Shown: positions 19,793 to 27,968 of the stretch, one piece after another
How positions within the stretch are numbered: position 1 is the first letter of the stretch
Layout: every line of letters begins with the position of its first letter
Assembly: GCF_002802965.1 (NCBI RefSeq)
Contig: NZ_NXGA01000001.1
Coordinates: forward strand, 3,294,955 to 3,358,954
Direction: 5' to 3'
Source of the DNA: Sporolactobacillus pectinivorans
Lineage (GTDB): Bacteria > Bacillota > Bacilli > Bacillales > Sporolactobacillaceae
DNA: 64,000 bases
The notes under the pieces: generated by a model
The model's database searches: none
The model's input: only the letters and a program-made list of their open reading frames with translations
What the model was told of the DNA's origin: nothing
Translations under genes and position numbers: made by a program

Positions 19793-20163
19793 TGATCATT
19801 TGCATAGAGGAACAAAAAGCTTTGATTTTAATCGGATAGAGCTCTCAATTCCAGTCTCTTTAAACTGAGGCGCACAGTCATTGGATGCGAAAGAGTTTTT
19901 TCCCTTATAGCATCAACTTGTGCTGAGCTTGCCTGATTTGTTTGAACCTTCGACATTGGACTGAACTCCGACTCTATTTAGCTCAACTGAACGTTTATCT
20001 TTAAATGATTTAGGATATAAAGAAAACGAACCGAATCAAGTAAAACTCGACAGAGTGTAGTATATCAGCCGATTCGGATGACCCCCTTGAGCATTCTACA
20101 GATCGTTCAACGGACAGTTATCCAGTTGTCCACAAGTTGATATTTTATAGTTTCCTAAACAAC
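19793..20163. other. Intergenic region between convergent yhbH and signal peptidase genes
   Basis: No gene, tRNA or strong hairpin is recognised before the sip terminator. No clear plus-strand terminator for yhbH is seen apart from that shared hairpin. Confidence 0.5.
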
Positions 20164-20195
20164 AAAAAAGCGTTCCCGGACGGAGCGCTTTTTCA
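20164..20195 (-). terminator. Terminator of the prkA-sip operon, probably bidirectional
   Basis: AAAAAGCG pairs with CGCTTTTT, with an inner TCC/GGA pairing. T-runs lie on both sides, so it could end both the minus-strand sip gene and plus-strand yhbH transcription. Confidence 0.75.
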
Positions 20196-20198
20196 TTT

Positions 20199-20768
20199 TC
20201 ATCTATGAATCATGCCAAACGAGTTCAGCGGCCAGTAACGCAGATCGACTTTCCCGACGACCTTATTCTCGCTGACAAATCCGATTTGAGGAAACCGGCT
20301 GTCTACGCTATCCTGCCTGTTATCCCCCATCACCCATAATTTTCCTTTAGGTACTTTTGTCACACCCGTCAAACCTTTAAGTGTGAAATTCCATGTCAGT
20401 AGTTCACCCTTATGCATTTCTTTTTTCAGGGGAGCCAGAAACGGTTCATTGACCGGTTTCCCGTTGACATAAAGCTGATCATTTTTGTACATAATGGTGT
20501 CTCCGGGAAGTCCGATGACCCTTTTAACATAGTCAGCTGTAGGTGTAGCATGGAAAATGACAACATCGAACCGTTGCGGTTGTGAAAAACGGTAATTTAT
20601 TTTATTGACAATCAGTCGATCGCCATTATGCAATGTCGGCATCATCGACGGGCCGTCAACGATGTAGTTGCCCAGAATAAATGACCTCACAATGATGACG
20701 GCCAGAACTGCGAAACCAACCGCCCAAAACCAGGACAAGAATTCACTTTTCTTTTTTTTTCGGTTCAT
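20199..20768 (-). CDS. Signal peptidase I, second tandem copy
   Basis: Type I signal peptidase that cleaves secretory signal peptides at the outer face of the membrane. One N-terminal membrane anchor (about residues 10-32), then box B GPSMMPTL with catalytic Ser, box C, box D DYVKRVIGLPGD with catalytic Lys, and box E MGDNRQDSVDSR. About 189 aa. The frame extends upstream to a TTG at 20798; ATG 20768 is chosen, although its GGGAG is distant (14 bp), so the start is uncertain. It is a close paralogue of the neighbouring 20946-21584 gene and is separated from it by a weak terminator. Confidence 0.92.
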   Translation of the reverse strand: MNRKKKKSEFLSWFWAVGFAVLAVIIVRSFILGNYIVDGPSMMPTLHNGDRLIVNKINYRFSQPQRFDVVIFHATPTADYVKRVIGLPGDTIMYKNDQLYVNGKPVNEPFLAPLKKEMHKGELLTWNFTLKGLTGVTKVPKGKLWVMGDNRQDSVDSRFPQIGFVSENKVVGKVDLRYWPLNSFGMIHR

Positions 20769-20900
20769 ATTTTTTACACGGACTCCCAGTCTGTTCAATT
20801 CCCAGTCATGTCACAATATACCTTCTTAATAATGTAAACGAATGTTTCCAAATTAACAAGAAATTTTCCCCAACTTTTCAATCTTTCATGTTTTCTCAAA

Positions 20901-20937
20901 GGGAAAAGCGCCTGGTCGGTCTGTCCGAAGCGCTTCG
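20901..20937 (-). terminator. Weak intergenic terminator between the two signal peptidase genes
   Basis: On the minus strand AAGCGC pairs with GCGCTT around a long GC-rich loop, followed by TTCCC. The T-run is short, so readthrough into the second copy is likely. Confidence 0.4.
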
Positions 20938-20945
20938 CAGGTAAT

Positions 20946-21584
20946 CTATTGGATAAGGGCGGCCAGATGGACCGTTCCCCATTCGTCCATCGGCCAATAA
21001 CGGAAGGCCACTCGGCCGACGACTTCTTTTTCATCCACAAATCCGAAATAGCGGCTGTCTTCACTGTTCTGCCGATTATCACCCATCACCCATAATTTGC
21101 CCTTTGGCACACGAACTTTACCTGTCAAGCTTTTAAGGTTGAAATTATTCGTTAAATCCGTTCCCTTAGGCAATTCTTCTTTGTATTGCTTCAGATAGGG
21201 TTCACTGACCGGTTTCCCGTTGACGTAAAGCTGGTCATTCCGATAGGCGATCGTGTCGCCCGGCAGGCCGATAATTCTTTTCACATAATCATCGGTCTTT
21301 GTCGCATGAAAAACAATGATGTCAAAACGGTGAGGCTTACCGAACGTGTAGCCGACCTTGCTGACAATCAGGCGATTGCCGTCCTGAAGCGTCGGCATCA
21401 TTGATTCGCCTTTGACAATATAATTACTGAAAACAAATTGACGGACAAGAGCCACAACAATCAGAGCAATCACTATAGCTTTGACCCAGCTCCAGATTTC
21501 TTTCATCACGTTTATCGACTGCCCCCTGCTTTGCAGAAAGCGCGCCGTCTGGCTTTCATTTTCCGAATCCGTTGCCGGGTACAT
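20946..21584 (-). CDS. Signal peptidase I, first tandem copy
   Basis: 212 aa type I signal peptidase. A polar N-terminal extension precedes the single anchor helix (about residues 32-52). Box B is GESMMPTL (Ser), box D DYVKRIIGLPGD (Lys), box E MGDNRQNSEDSR. It begins 15 bp after the prkA stop, with CGGAGT 6 bp before ATG 21584, so it is almost certainly cotranscribed with prkA. A shorter start at the Met of MKEIWSWVK is possible, but its GGGGG is 12-15 bp away. Two copies side by side indicate a local duplication. Confidence 0.93.
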   Translation of the reverse strand: MYPATDSENESQTARFLQSRGQSINVMKEIWSWVKAIVIALIVVALVRQFVFSNYIVKGESMMPTLQDGNRLIVSKVGYTFGKPHRFDIIVFHATKTDDYVKRIIGLPGDTIAYRNDQLYVNGKPVSEPYLKQYKEELPKGTDLTNNFNLKSLTGKVRVPKGKLWVMGDNRQNSEDSRYFGFVDEKEVVGRVAFRYWPMDEWGTVHLAALIQ

Positions 21585-21599
21585 CCGGGACTCCGAAGG

Positions 21600-23495
21600 T
21601 CAGCGGTTTAGCAGACTGCCTACATACCTTAATAATTCGTTTGCTGAAGTGGAATTATAGCCGTATTCATCGACAAGCCGCGCAATTACCTCATTAACAC
21701 GTTTCAGCTGGGCCTCATCAGGTGTCTTACTGGAAGTTGTAATTTTCACGACATCTTTCAGATCGGCAAACAATTTCTTCTGAATAGCTTCTTTAAGCCG
21801 TTCATGGGATTGATAGTTAAAACGCTTGCCCTTACGCGCGTATGCGGAGATCCGGATCAGGATTTCCTCTCTAAAAGCCTTTTTTGCATTTTCGGAAATG
21901 CCGATCTGTTCTTCGATCGACCGCATCAGTTTCTCATCCGGATCCACTTCATCACCGGTGATCGGATCAAAAATTTTATTGCTGTTGCAATAAGCTTCGA
22001 CATTATCGAGATAATTATCCATCAGCGTTTTTGCCGACTCTTCGAAGGAATAAACAAATGCTTTCTGAACTTCTCTTTTGGCCATTTCGTCATATTCCCG
22101 GCGTGCAACGGCGATAAATTCAGTATACCGGTCCCGCTCCTCTTCGGCAATCGAAGGATGCTGATCCAGCCCTTCTTTGATGGAACGCAGGATATCCAGC
22201 GCATTAATCGAAGGCACACCTTTCCTGATGATTGCTGAAGAAATTCGGTTGATGACATAGCGCGGGTCAATGCCGCTCATACCTTCATCAGAAAATTCAT
22301 TCTGAAGTTCTTTGATATCTGCGGCATTATATCCTTCGACGATTTCACCATCATAAAGGCGCATTTTTTTTACGAGATCAATGCCCCGGGTCTTGGATTC
22401 TTTCAGACGTGTCAGAATGGAAAAAACCGCCGCTGTCCGGAGCGCATGGGGTGCTATATGGACATTTGCCACATCGCTTTCGGAAATCAGCTTCTGATAG
22501 ATTTTTTCTTCGTCACTGACTCTCAGATTATAAGGGACAGGCATGACGATCATACGCGAATGCAGCGCTTCATTTTTTTTGTTGCTAATAAATGTACGGT
22601 ATTCTGTCTCGTTCGTGTGAGCAACGATCAGCTCATCGGCAGAAATCAATGCGAATCGTCCGGCTTTAAAGTTTCCTTCCTGAGTCAGCGAGAGCAAATG
22701 CCAGAGAAACTTCTCATCGCACTTCAGCATTTCCTGAAATTCCATCAGGCCTCGATTGGCTTTATTCAATTCACCGTCAAACCGATAAGCACGCGGATCT
22801 GATTCCGACCCAAATTCAGCGATCGTTGAAAAATCAATACTGCCTGTCAGATCAGCAATGTCCTGGGATTTTGGATCCGACGGACTGAATGTTCCGATTC
22901 CGACACGCTTGTCTTCCGACAGAAAAATACGCTCAACAGGCACATTTTCTATTTTTCCGTCATATTCTTTCTCCAGTTTCATCGCATTGAGCGGCGAAAG
23001 ATTTCCCTCAATCCGGATGCCTGTCTCCTGATAGAAATCCTCCCGCAGATGAGCTGGAATCAGGTGCAGCGGATCTTCATGCATCGGGCAATCCTTGATC
23101 GCATAAATAGCGCCTTCATCTGTCCATGAATACCGTTCAAGCCCGCGTTTCAGCAGCGTCACGATCGTTGATTTTCCACCGCTGACCGGACCCATTAATA
23201 GTAATATACGTTTTTTGACATCCAGTCGTTTTGCTGCCGGATGAAAATATTCCTCTACCAGCCGTTCAATCGCTTCTTCCAGTCCGTAAATCTGTCCGTC
23301 AAAAAAGTGATAGCACTTATGTCCGTCTTTTTCGGAGACGCCTGCAGAAATAATCATCTGGTACACTCTTGAATGTGCAGACTGTGCGATCACTGGGTTC
23401 TTTTTCACCAATTCCAGGTAGTCTGCAAAAGTGCCTTCCCATTTCAACTGTTCCTCATAATTGCGGAATTGTTTCAGCTTATCAAGAAAATTCAT
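21600..23495 (-). CDS. prkA: PrkA family serine protein kinase / AAA+ protein
   Basis: 631 aa from ATG 23495, the same length as B. subtilis PrkA; GGGGGG lies 5 bp upstream. A longer frame to 23606 is not needed. An N-terminal AAA+ domain with Walker A GPVSGGKSTIV (about residue 103) and a C-terminal kinase-like domain. QRLKWEG-like and AQSAHSRVYQMI segments are family hallmarks. PrkA is a sporulation and stationary-phase regulator, and its partners YhbH and SpoVR are both in the window. Immediately downstream lie two signal peptidase genes, an unusual arrangement compared with prkA-yhbH in B. subtilis. Confidence 0.95.
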   Translation of the reverse strand: MNFLDKLKQFRNYEEQLKWEGTFADYLELVKKNPVIAQSAHSRVYQMIISAGVSEKDGHKCYHFFDGQIYGLEEAIERLVEEYFHPAAKRLDVKKRILLLMGPVSGGKSTIVTLLKRGLERYSWTDEGAIYAIKDCPMHEDPLHLIPAHLREDFYQETGIRIEGNLSPLNAMKLEKEYDGKIENVPVERIFLSEDKRVGIGTFSPSDPKSQDIADLTGSIDFSTIAEFGSESDPRAYRFDGELNKANRGLMEFQEMLKCDEKFLWHLLSLTQEGNFKAGRFALISADELIVAHTNETEYRTFISNKKNEALHSRMIVMPVPYNLRVSDEEKIYQKLISESDVANVHIAPHALRTAAVFSILTRLKESKTRGIDLVKKMRLYDGEIVEGYNAADIKELQNEFSDEGMSGIDPRYVINRISSAIIRKGVPSINALDILRSIKEGLDQHPSIAEEERDRYTEFIAVARREYDEMAKREVQKAFVYSFEESAKTLMDNYLDNVEAYCNSNKIFDPITGDEVDPDEKLMRSIEEQIGISENAKKAFREEILIRISAYARKGKRFNYQSHERLKEAIQKKLFADLKDVVKITTSSKTPDEAQLKRVNEVIARLVDEYGYNSTSANELLRYVGSLLNR

Positions 23496-23530
23496 AAAAT
23501 CCCCCCAGAAAAGATTAACCCAAGTACTAA

Positions 23531-23538
23531 AGTGTATG
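23531..23538 (-). promoter_or_regulatory. Candidate sigma-E -10 element upstream of prkA
   Basis: The minus strand reads CATACACT, fitting the sigma-E -10 consensus CATACAnT, 36-43 bp before the prkA start. The -35 region (around GAAAGAT) is not a convincing match. B. subtilis prkA is sigma-E controlled. Confidence 0.3.
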
Positions 23539-23675
23539 CGGGGATCTGACAATCTTTCATGAAATGTCTGAAGCCTTGTTCCACTCGAGAGCAAAAAGCC
23601 GATCAAGATAGACTAAAATGCCCGAGAAAAAATAGTCGTTCTACGTCTCCGCCGGATTTAAGTACTCCTTAAAAC

Positions 23676-24149
23676 TCAGGCGAGATCCGGAAAGTGCTGC
23701 TGGCGCAGCGCTTCATAAATGATAATTGCCGCTGAGTTTGATAAATTGAGCGAACGGATTTTATCGGTCATAGGCAAACGCACGCAACGGTCGCGATATG
23801 CGGCAATAAAATCTTTTGGAAGCCCGGTGGTCTCACGTCCAAAAAAGAAAAAATAATCTTTTCCCGGATCGCTATAGTCATATTCACTGTAAGGCCGGCT
23901 GCCATCCGTTTCCACAAGATAATAGTCACCGTTCGGATGCTTTTCAAAAAAATCGGCCAGCGATTCGTAATAGTGAAGGTCGACCGACGGCCAGTAATCC
24001 AGTCCGGCCCGCTTCAGATGCCTATCGTCAGTCGAAAAACCAAGCGGCCGGATCAAATGCAGTGAGCTGTGCGTGCCGGCACAGGTTCGGGCGATATTTC
24101 CGGTATTTGGCGGAATCTGCGGCTGATAGAGGACAACATTAATACTCAT
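23676..24149 (-). CDS. trmL: tRNA (cytidine(34)-2'-O)-methyltransferase (TrmL/CspR)
   Basis: 157 aa SPOUT methyltransferase that 2'-O-methylates the wobble base of certain leucine tRNAs with S-adenosylmethionine. The N-terminal VVLYQPQIPPNTGNIARTC, the central FGRETTGLP and the C-terminal trefoil-knot segment RSLNLSNSAAI are intact. ATG 24149 has AGAGGTG about 9 bp upstream and gives the family length; the frame extends 25 codons further without support. It lies between prkA and the Amidase_6 gene; a similar yhbB-trmL-prkA-yhbH neighbourhood exists in B. subtilis. Confidence 0.94.
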   Translation of the reverse strand: MSINVVLYQPQIPPNTGNIARTCAGTHSSLHLIRPLGFSTDDRHLKRAGLDYWPSVDLHYYESLADFFEKHPNGDYYLVETDGSRPYSEYDYSDPGKDYFFFFGRETTGLPKDFIAAYRDRCVRLPMTDKIRSLNLSNSAAIIIYEALRQQHFPDLA

Positions 24150-24303
24150 ATTTCTGCACACCTCTGAATTTCTCCAGTCTGACGGACCGGTCAGACTTTG
24201 TAAAAAATATCCTGTAAAACTCACTAAAAAGCGGCCACATCAGCGGCCGTCCATTCTTTGTTTTCGAAAAAATCTCTTTTATTATAGCATATCTAAAGTT
24301 TGT

Positions 24304-25206
24304 TCAGGCTTCATCCTCAATATGAAAAAATTTATATTGAATTTTATCCGTCCAAGCGGGTGAATCGGTGTAAGACCAGCTCCGGCTCCGTGCATCGTAA
24401 GTATGCGCATTAACCAGCGGCCAGCCGGATGGATCCAAGGCAGTGACCATTGTATTGTGATTCCAGTGCCCGTCTCCCTCAAAATCGTAGCAGATCACAT
24501 CGCCAGGCACGAGTTTCTCGGCGCTGTCGACCTCAACGGCTCCGATCACGTTGCCGTGTCTGCTTAAATACCAGCGCAGATTATTGGCGACCGCCCAGCT
24601 GAAGCTCCAGTTGGTCCGCTCATACCACCAGCCTCTGCCGCGGACCGGCTGTCCCCACATTGGAATATGACCGGCAAAAAGACATTGTGAAATAAAATTG
24701 GTACAGTCGTTTTCTACTTTAGGGAAGACGGGATTTCTGCGATTCCACCAGAGTTCAGCGTAGCGGACTGCGTTTAACCGGTCGTAATTGCGCTGTTTAC
24801 TGCGAATTCCGTCCGATGGATCATTGGATATTATAAAAGGTTCAGCGGCTCTGACCGGCTGTAAGGCAGCATTCAATCGGTCGGACACAACATTATTACC
24901 CCGCAGGACGGCCTGCCTGGTCTCCAATTTTTCTTCAAGATAGAATTGTCCTTCTTGCCGGATCAACCACTGGCTATGGAGCCGATAATGGATCACGCGA
25001 TCTTCTCTTTTATTCTCCGCTTTTATAAGGTTTACCCGCATTGCAGTTTTTTCAACTTCAGCGTTTCTTTCTTGCAGCGTCTTATTTTTTCGCAGCATTC
25101 GCGCCTGTTCATCAGCCGTAAGGATCTGATCAAGGCAGTCGGTCTGATTCACCCACCACTCTGTCAGGTTACAGACATGCCCCTGGAAGACTTCCTGCCA
25201 CTCCAT
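24304..25206 (-). CDS. Amidase_6 domain protein (YhbB-like)
   Basis: About 300 aa. The C-terminal half is a putative amidase domain (PF12671 type): YDRLNAVRYAELWWNRRN, then VENDCTNFISQCLFAG with the likely catalytic Cys, and GDGHWNHNTMVT with the likely His. The N-terminal half is charged and helical. There is no signal peptide, so it may act inside the mother cell or be released later; relatives occur in spore formers. The ATG at 25206 follows GGGGGA by 7 bp; an upstream ATG at 25239 is possible. It belongs to the conserved yhb-type neighbourhood. Confidence 0.82.
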   Translation of the reverse strand: MEWQEVFQGHVCNLTEWWVNQTDCLDQILTADEQARMLRKNKTLQERNAEVEKTAMRVNLIKAENKREDRVIHYRLHSQWLIRQEGQFYLEEKLETRQAVLRGNNVVSDRLNAALQPVRAAEPFIISNDPSDGIRSKQRNYDRLNAVRYAELWWNRRNPVFPKVENDCTNFISQCLFAGHIPMWGQPVRGRGWWYERTNWSFSWAVANNLRWYLSRHGNVIGAVEVDSAEKLVPGDVICYDFEGDGHWNHNTMVTALDPSGWPLVNAHTYDARSRSWSYTDSPAWTDKIQYKFFHIEDEA

Positions 25207-25300
25207 CCCCATTCCCCCGCTTTCGAAGCTTTTCGCCATACTCTATGCGGGGCTTTTGAGGTTCATGCAAATCAAGCCGTCCAAGTAGCACGGACGAATC

Positions 25301-25843
25301 TTATTCTGTTACAGTTTCTTTTTCCTCTTGTTTTTCGAGCAGCAGCATCTGGCTTTTTTTGCCTAGTCCCCCGCCATACCCAACCAGTGATCCATTGGTC
25401 CCGATGACGCGATGGCACGGAATAACAATCGGAAGCGGATTTTTATTATTGGCCCCGCCAACTGCGCGGACCGCTTGAGGATTGCCGATATCCGCCGCAA
25501 TGTCCTTATAGGTCCTCGTTTCTCCATAAGGAATGTGTGCAAGTGCCATCCAGACTTTTTTCTGAAAAGCGGTTCCTTTCATCAGCAGATTCAGATCAAA
25601 TCCCTTACGTTCGCCTGAAAAATAGCTGCGAATCTGGGCAGCCGCATCTGCTAAATCAGTCTCATTCTCTCTTAAATCAGCCGGAAGTCCAGCAGATTTC
25701 GCCCATTCAGCCAGTTTAGTCCTTGTTTCATCCAGAGTTCCAAAATCAATGTGGCACAAACGCCGATCATAAGATGCCAGCGTCAGCGGGCCAACCGGCG
25801 TGTCCATACTGAATACAGACAAATACTGCTTTTGATCCATCAT
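25301..25843 (-). CDS. ogt: Methylated-DNA-[protein]-cysteine S-methyltransferase
   Basis: 180 aa. Removes methyl groups from O6-methylguanine by irreversible transfer to the active-site cysteine in PCHRVIG (about residue 141). The helix-turn-helix segment IPYGETRTYKDIAADIGNP and the Asn hinge VGGANNKNP are present. The N-terminal domain is short, with no Ada-type zinc or AraC domains, so it is an Ogt/AdaB-type repair enzyme. GAGGA lies upstream of the ATG pair at 25840-25843. Probably monocistronic. Confidence 0.94.
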   Translation of the reverse strand: MMDQKQYLSVFSMDTPVGPLTLASYDRRLCHIDFGTLDETRTKLAEWAKSAGLPADLRENETDLADAAAQIRSYFSGERKGFDLNLLMKGTAFQKKVWMALAHIPYGETRTYKDIAADIGNPQAVRAVGGANNKNPLPIVIPCHRVIGTNGSLVGYGGGLGKKSQMLLLEKQEEKETVTE

Positions 25844-25927
25844 TAAATCCTCTTTTCAGTTTTTTTTAAACAGGCGGTTACAGAAATTGTGCTAAACTAG
25901 ATGTAGAATGAATATCGGGGGCGCGCC

Positions 25928-26596
25928 ATGCTTGACTTTTCTGTTTCCGAGAAGCTTAAAAAACTTGTTCCGGATTTCAAGGTAAGTGTCATCTGTTATC
26001 ATCATATCGTAATTTCCGAACTGCCGCCAATCATTTCAGAGCGGCTTCCGCTTTTTTATGAAAATATAAAACTGTCTCTGGAAAACCAGCCGTTCAGCGA
26101 CATTCCCGGCATCAAAGAGTGGCGATCCATGTTTAAGCAGGCAGGAACGGATCCGTCGCGATACCGTCCGTCTCAGGAAGCATTACTTAGAAAAATAAAA
26201 AAAGACGGCAGGCCGCACATGATTCATTCCGCCGTTGACCTGAACAATTTTTTCAGTGTCCAATACAGCATCCCGATGGGCATTTATGATCTGGCTCAGA
26301 TCAATGCTCCTGTCCGGCTTACCGTTGGCACTTCGGCAGACACATATGATGGACTGAACGGCAGAATGATGAATATGGAAAATAAAATTATTTCTGCCGA
26401 CAGTGAGGGCGCATTCGGAAGCCCGATTGTCGATTCCAGGCGCACCTGTGTTACGGAGCATGCGGAACATGCACTGCAGATCGTCTATCTCAGACCCTCG
26501 ATGCCTGATGAGGAGGCGCAGCGGCTGACCGGAAAAATAGCTGAAATGTTTACTCAGGTTCACGGCGGAGAAAATGAATGGACAATCATCCGATAG
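25928..26596 (+). CDS. B3/B4 (tRNA-binding) domain protein
   Basis: 222 aa. Resembles stand-alone proteins related to the B3/B4 editing domain of phenylalanyl-tRNA synthetase beta subunits (COG3382). PSQEALLRKIKKDG, the central VDLNNFFSVQYSIPMGIYDL and the C-terminal AFGSPIVDS are characteristic. It may bind or deacylate a mischarged tRNA or a free amino acid adduct, but the function of these free-standing proteins is not established. Starts at ATG 25928 after GGGGGCGCGCC. A small gene of unknown role follows 42 bp downstream. Confidence 0.8.
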   Translation: MLDFSVSEKLKKLVPDFKVSVICYHHIVISELPPIISERLPLFYENIKLSLENQPFSDIPGIKEWRSMFKQAGTDPSRYRPSQEALLRKIKKDGRPHMIHSAVDLNNFFSVQYSIPMGIYDLAQINAPVRLTVGTSADTYDGLNGRMMNMENKIISADSEGAFGSPIVDSRRTCVTEHAEHALQIVYLRPSMPDEEAQRLTGKIAEMFTQVHGGENEWTIIR

Positions 26597-26638
26597 CATA
26601 TATTTCAGCAATACCTATTCAGGCAAGGAGTGAAACAT

Positions 26639-26884
26639 ATGGATTCAAATCTTTTCAGTGTTGATTATTTCAAAGACGCGCTTCGCCTTCAAATTAATAA
26701 ACGGAGCGATCGCTTTTCACCAAACCAAACGATGAACAGCTATTATCATACTGTCGTTTCAGCAATTATTCAGGACCGGATCAATAAAAATTTTGAATTA
26801 ATCCGCCGCATCCGCAATTTGGATGCCGCATATAAAGCCGTCAAAGAGGAAATCATGGTCCAGGAGCAGCAACAGCAGCAGTAA
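26639..26884 (+). CDS. Small protein of unknown function
   Basis: 81 aa. Not recognised. Soluble and highly charged, with two predicted helices (FKDALRLQINKRSD and RIRNLDAAYKAVKEEIMVQE) and a poly-Gln end. AAGGAG lies 6-7 bp before ATG 26639; the longer frame starts at GTG 26630 inside that spacing. It follows the B3/B4 gene by 42 bp on the same strand and could be cotranscribed. A terminator hairpin follows. Confidence 0.7.
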   Translation: MDSNLFSVDYFKDALRLQINKRSDRFSPNQTMNSYYHTVVSAIIQDRINKNFELIRRIRNLDAAYKAVKEEIMVQEQQQQQ

Positions 26885-26900
26885 GCTGATTGACCGAAAA

Positions 26901-26945
26901 ATGAAAAAGGCCGTTGACAGGCATAGATGCTTATCAGCGGCCTTT
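26901..26945 (-). terminator. Terminator between the small ORF and fnr (convergent)
   Basis: AAAGGCCGTTGA pairs with TCAGCGGCCTTT (12 bp including one G-U). The T-rich tail TTTTTCATTTTT is on the minus strand, placing it as the fnr terminator; it may also slow the plus-strand transcript. Confidence 0.75.
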
Positions 26946-27016
26946 GCATTGCTGGCGGGGCATAAGAATATTCATGTCAGCAAAAATCGGTCATTCTCGG
27001 CAAACTCGCCAATCCA

Positions 27017-27739
27017 TCATAAACGGCAGATGTTCATAGGACATTTATCTTCACAGTGACAGATTGCTTTGATATAATCCACATTTTTAATCACAATGGA
27101 TCCGTGATAGTAATTGATGGCTCCATCGTTTTTCCAAGACTGCAGCATCCGGTTCACCGTTTCACGTGTGGAACCGATCAGCTGCGCGAGATCGGAGTTT
27201 GTGAGGTTGATCGTATAGTGAATCCCGTCTTCTTCTTTTTTTCCGTATCCGTGTGCCATGCGCAGAAGCGTTGAAGCAAGTGCTCCGTTTTTCCCATAAA
27301 AAAGCAGGTCACGCAGTTTGATCTGCGTGTACTTGCTCATTAATCCAATCCATTTCATGAATTCGAAAGACAGACTTGAATTAGGCAGCAACAAGGCTTC
27401 CAGATCCCTTTCGGCAATGACGCCGATCGTGCAGTCCGTCACGGCATGTGCAGTAAACGAGTACTCCTCAAAGCCAAAACAGGCCAATTCACCAAACAAA
27501 TCGCTAGGCGTGAAGTAATGGAGCACCAGGTCTTTCCCGTCATAGGCCGATTTATAAAGTTTCACACGGCCCTTAATCAGATAATAAAGTTTGTCGGACG
27601 GGTCGCCTTCCCAGTAAATGCTTGAGTCTTTCTTAAAATCAGTCACATTCATGACCGATTTTATGATATCCAGGTTCTGCTCAGTGAACATCGCCGTATT
27701 GTTCATCTGCGCCTGTTCCAGGCCTGCCGCATTTCCCAT
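27017..27739 (-). CDS. fnr: Crp/Fnr family regulator, Bacillus Fnr-like, with C-terminal cysteine cluster
   Basis: 240 aa. N-terminal cyclic-nucleotide-binding-like domain (about residues 20-140), dimer helix, and C-terminal winged helix with NLTNSDLAQLIGSTRETVNR; the RETVNR recognition helix is CRP-like, predicting TGTGA-type half-sites. The C-terminus HCEDKCPMNICRL, plus a preceding Cys, gives four cysteines, as in Bacillus Fnr where C-terminal cysteines hold an oxygen-labile 4Fe-4S cluster. ATG 27739 lies 8 bp after GAAGGTG; the longer frame starts at GTG 27748. A TGTGA-N6-TCATA site lies upstream, suggesting autoregulation. Confidence 0.88.
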   Translation of the reverse strand: MGNAAGLEQAQMNNTAMFTEQNLDIIKSVMNVTDFKKDSSIYWEGDPSDKLYYLIKGRVKLYKSAYDGKDLVLHYFTPSDLFGELACFGFEEYSFTAHAVTDCTIGVIAERDLEALLLPNSSLSFEFMKWIGLMSKYTQIKLRDLLFYGKNGALASTLLRMAHGYGKKEEDGIHYTINLTNSDLAQLIGSTRETVNRMLQSWKNDGAINYYHGSIVIKNVDYIKAICHCEDKCPMNICRL

Positions 27740-27817
27740 ATCGATCACACCTTCATTGGTTAAAGGCCTGTGCCCGGCAGCACAATGCCTTTTCGCGCAA
27801 AAATTTTTCTAAGTCAA

Positions 27818-27823
27818 TTATAC
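27818..27823 (-). promoter_or_regulatory. Candidate -10 element of fnr
   Basis: The minus strand reads TATAAT, about 80 bp before the start codon. The -35 region is poor (GCACAA), which fits activation or dependence on the nearby Fnr-type box. Confidence 0.4.
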
Positions 27824-27852
27824 TAGATAAATTCTTATTTTTGTGCGATTTG

Positions 27853-27868
27853 TGTGACGAAAATCATA
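27853..27868. promoter_or_regulatory. Fnr/CRP-type operator upstream of fnr
   Basis: TGTGA-CGAAAA-TCATA; one mismatch from TGTGA-N6-TCACA, the Bacillus Fnr consensus. It lies between fnr and odhB, about 50 bp upstream of the likely fnr start of transcription. Confidence 0.5.
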
Positions 27869-27968
27869 CATATAATAAAAAACGACAATAATTTAGTGTT
27901 TTCACCATTTTTCAAAGCATTTTTTCACTTTAAGCTTCAGTGCAGTTTTCCAAAAATCAACTTGTTTT

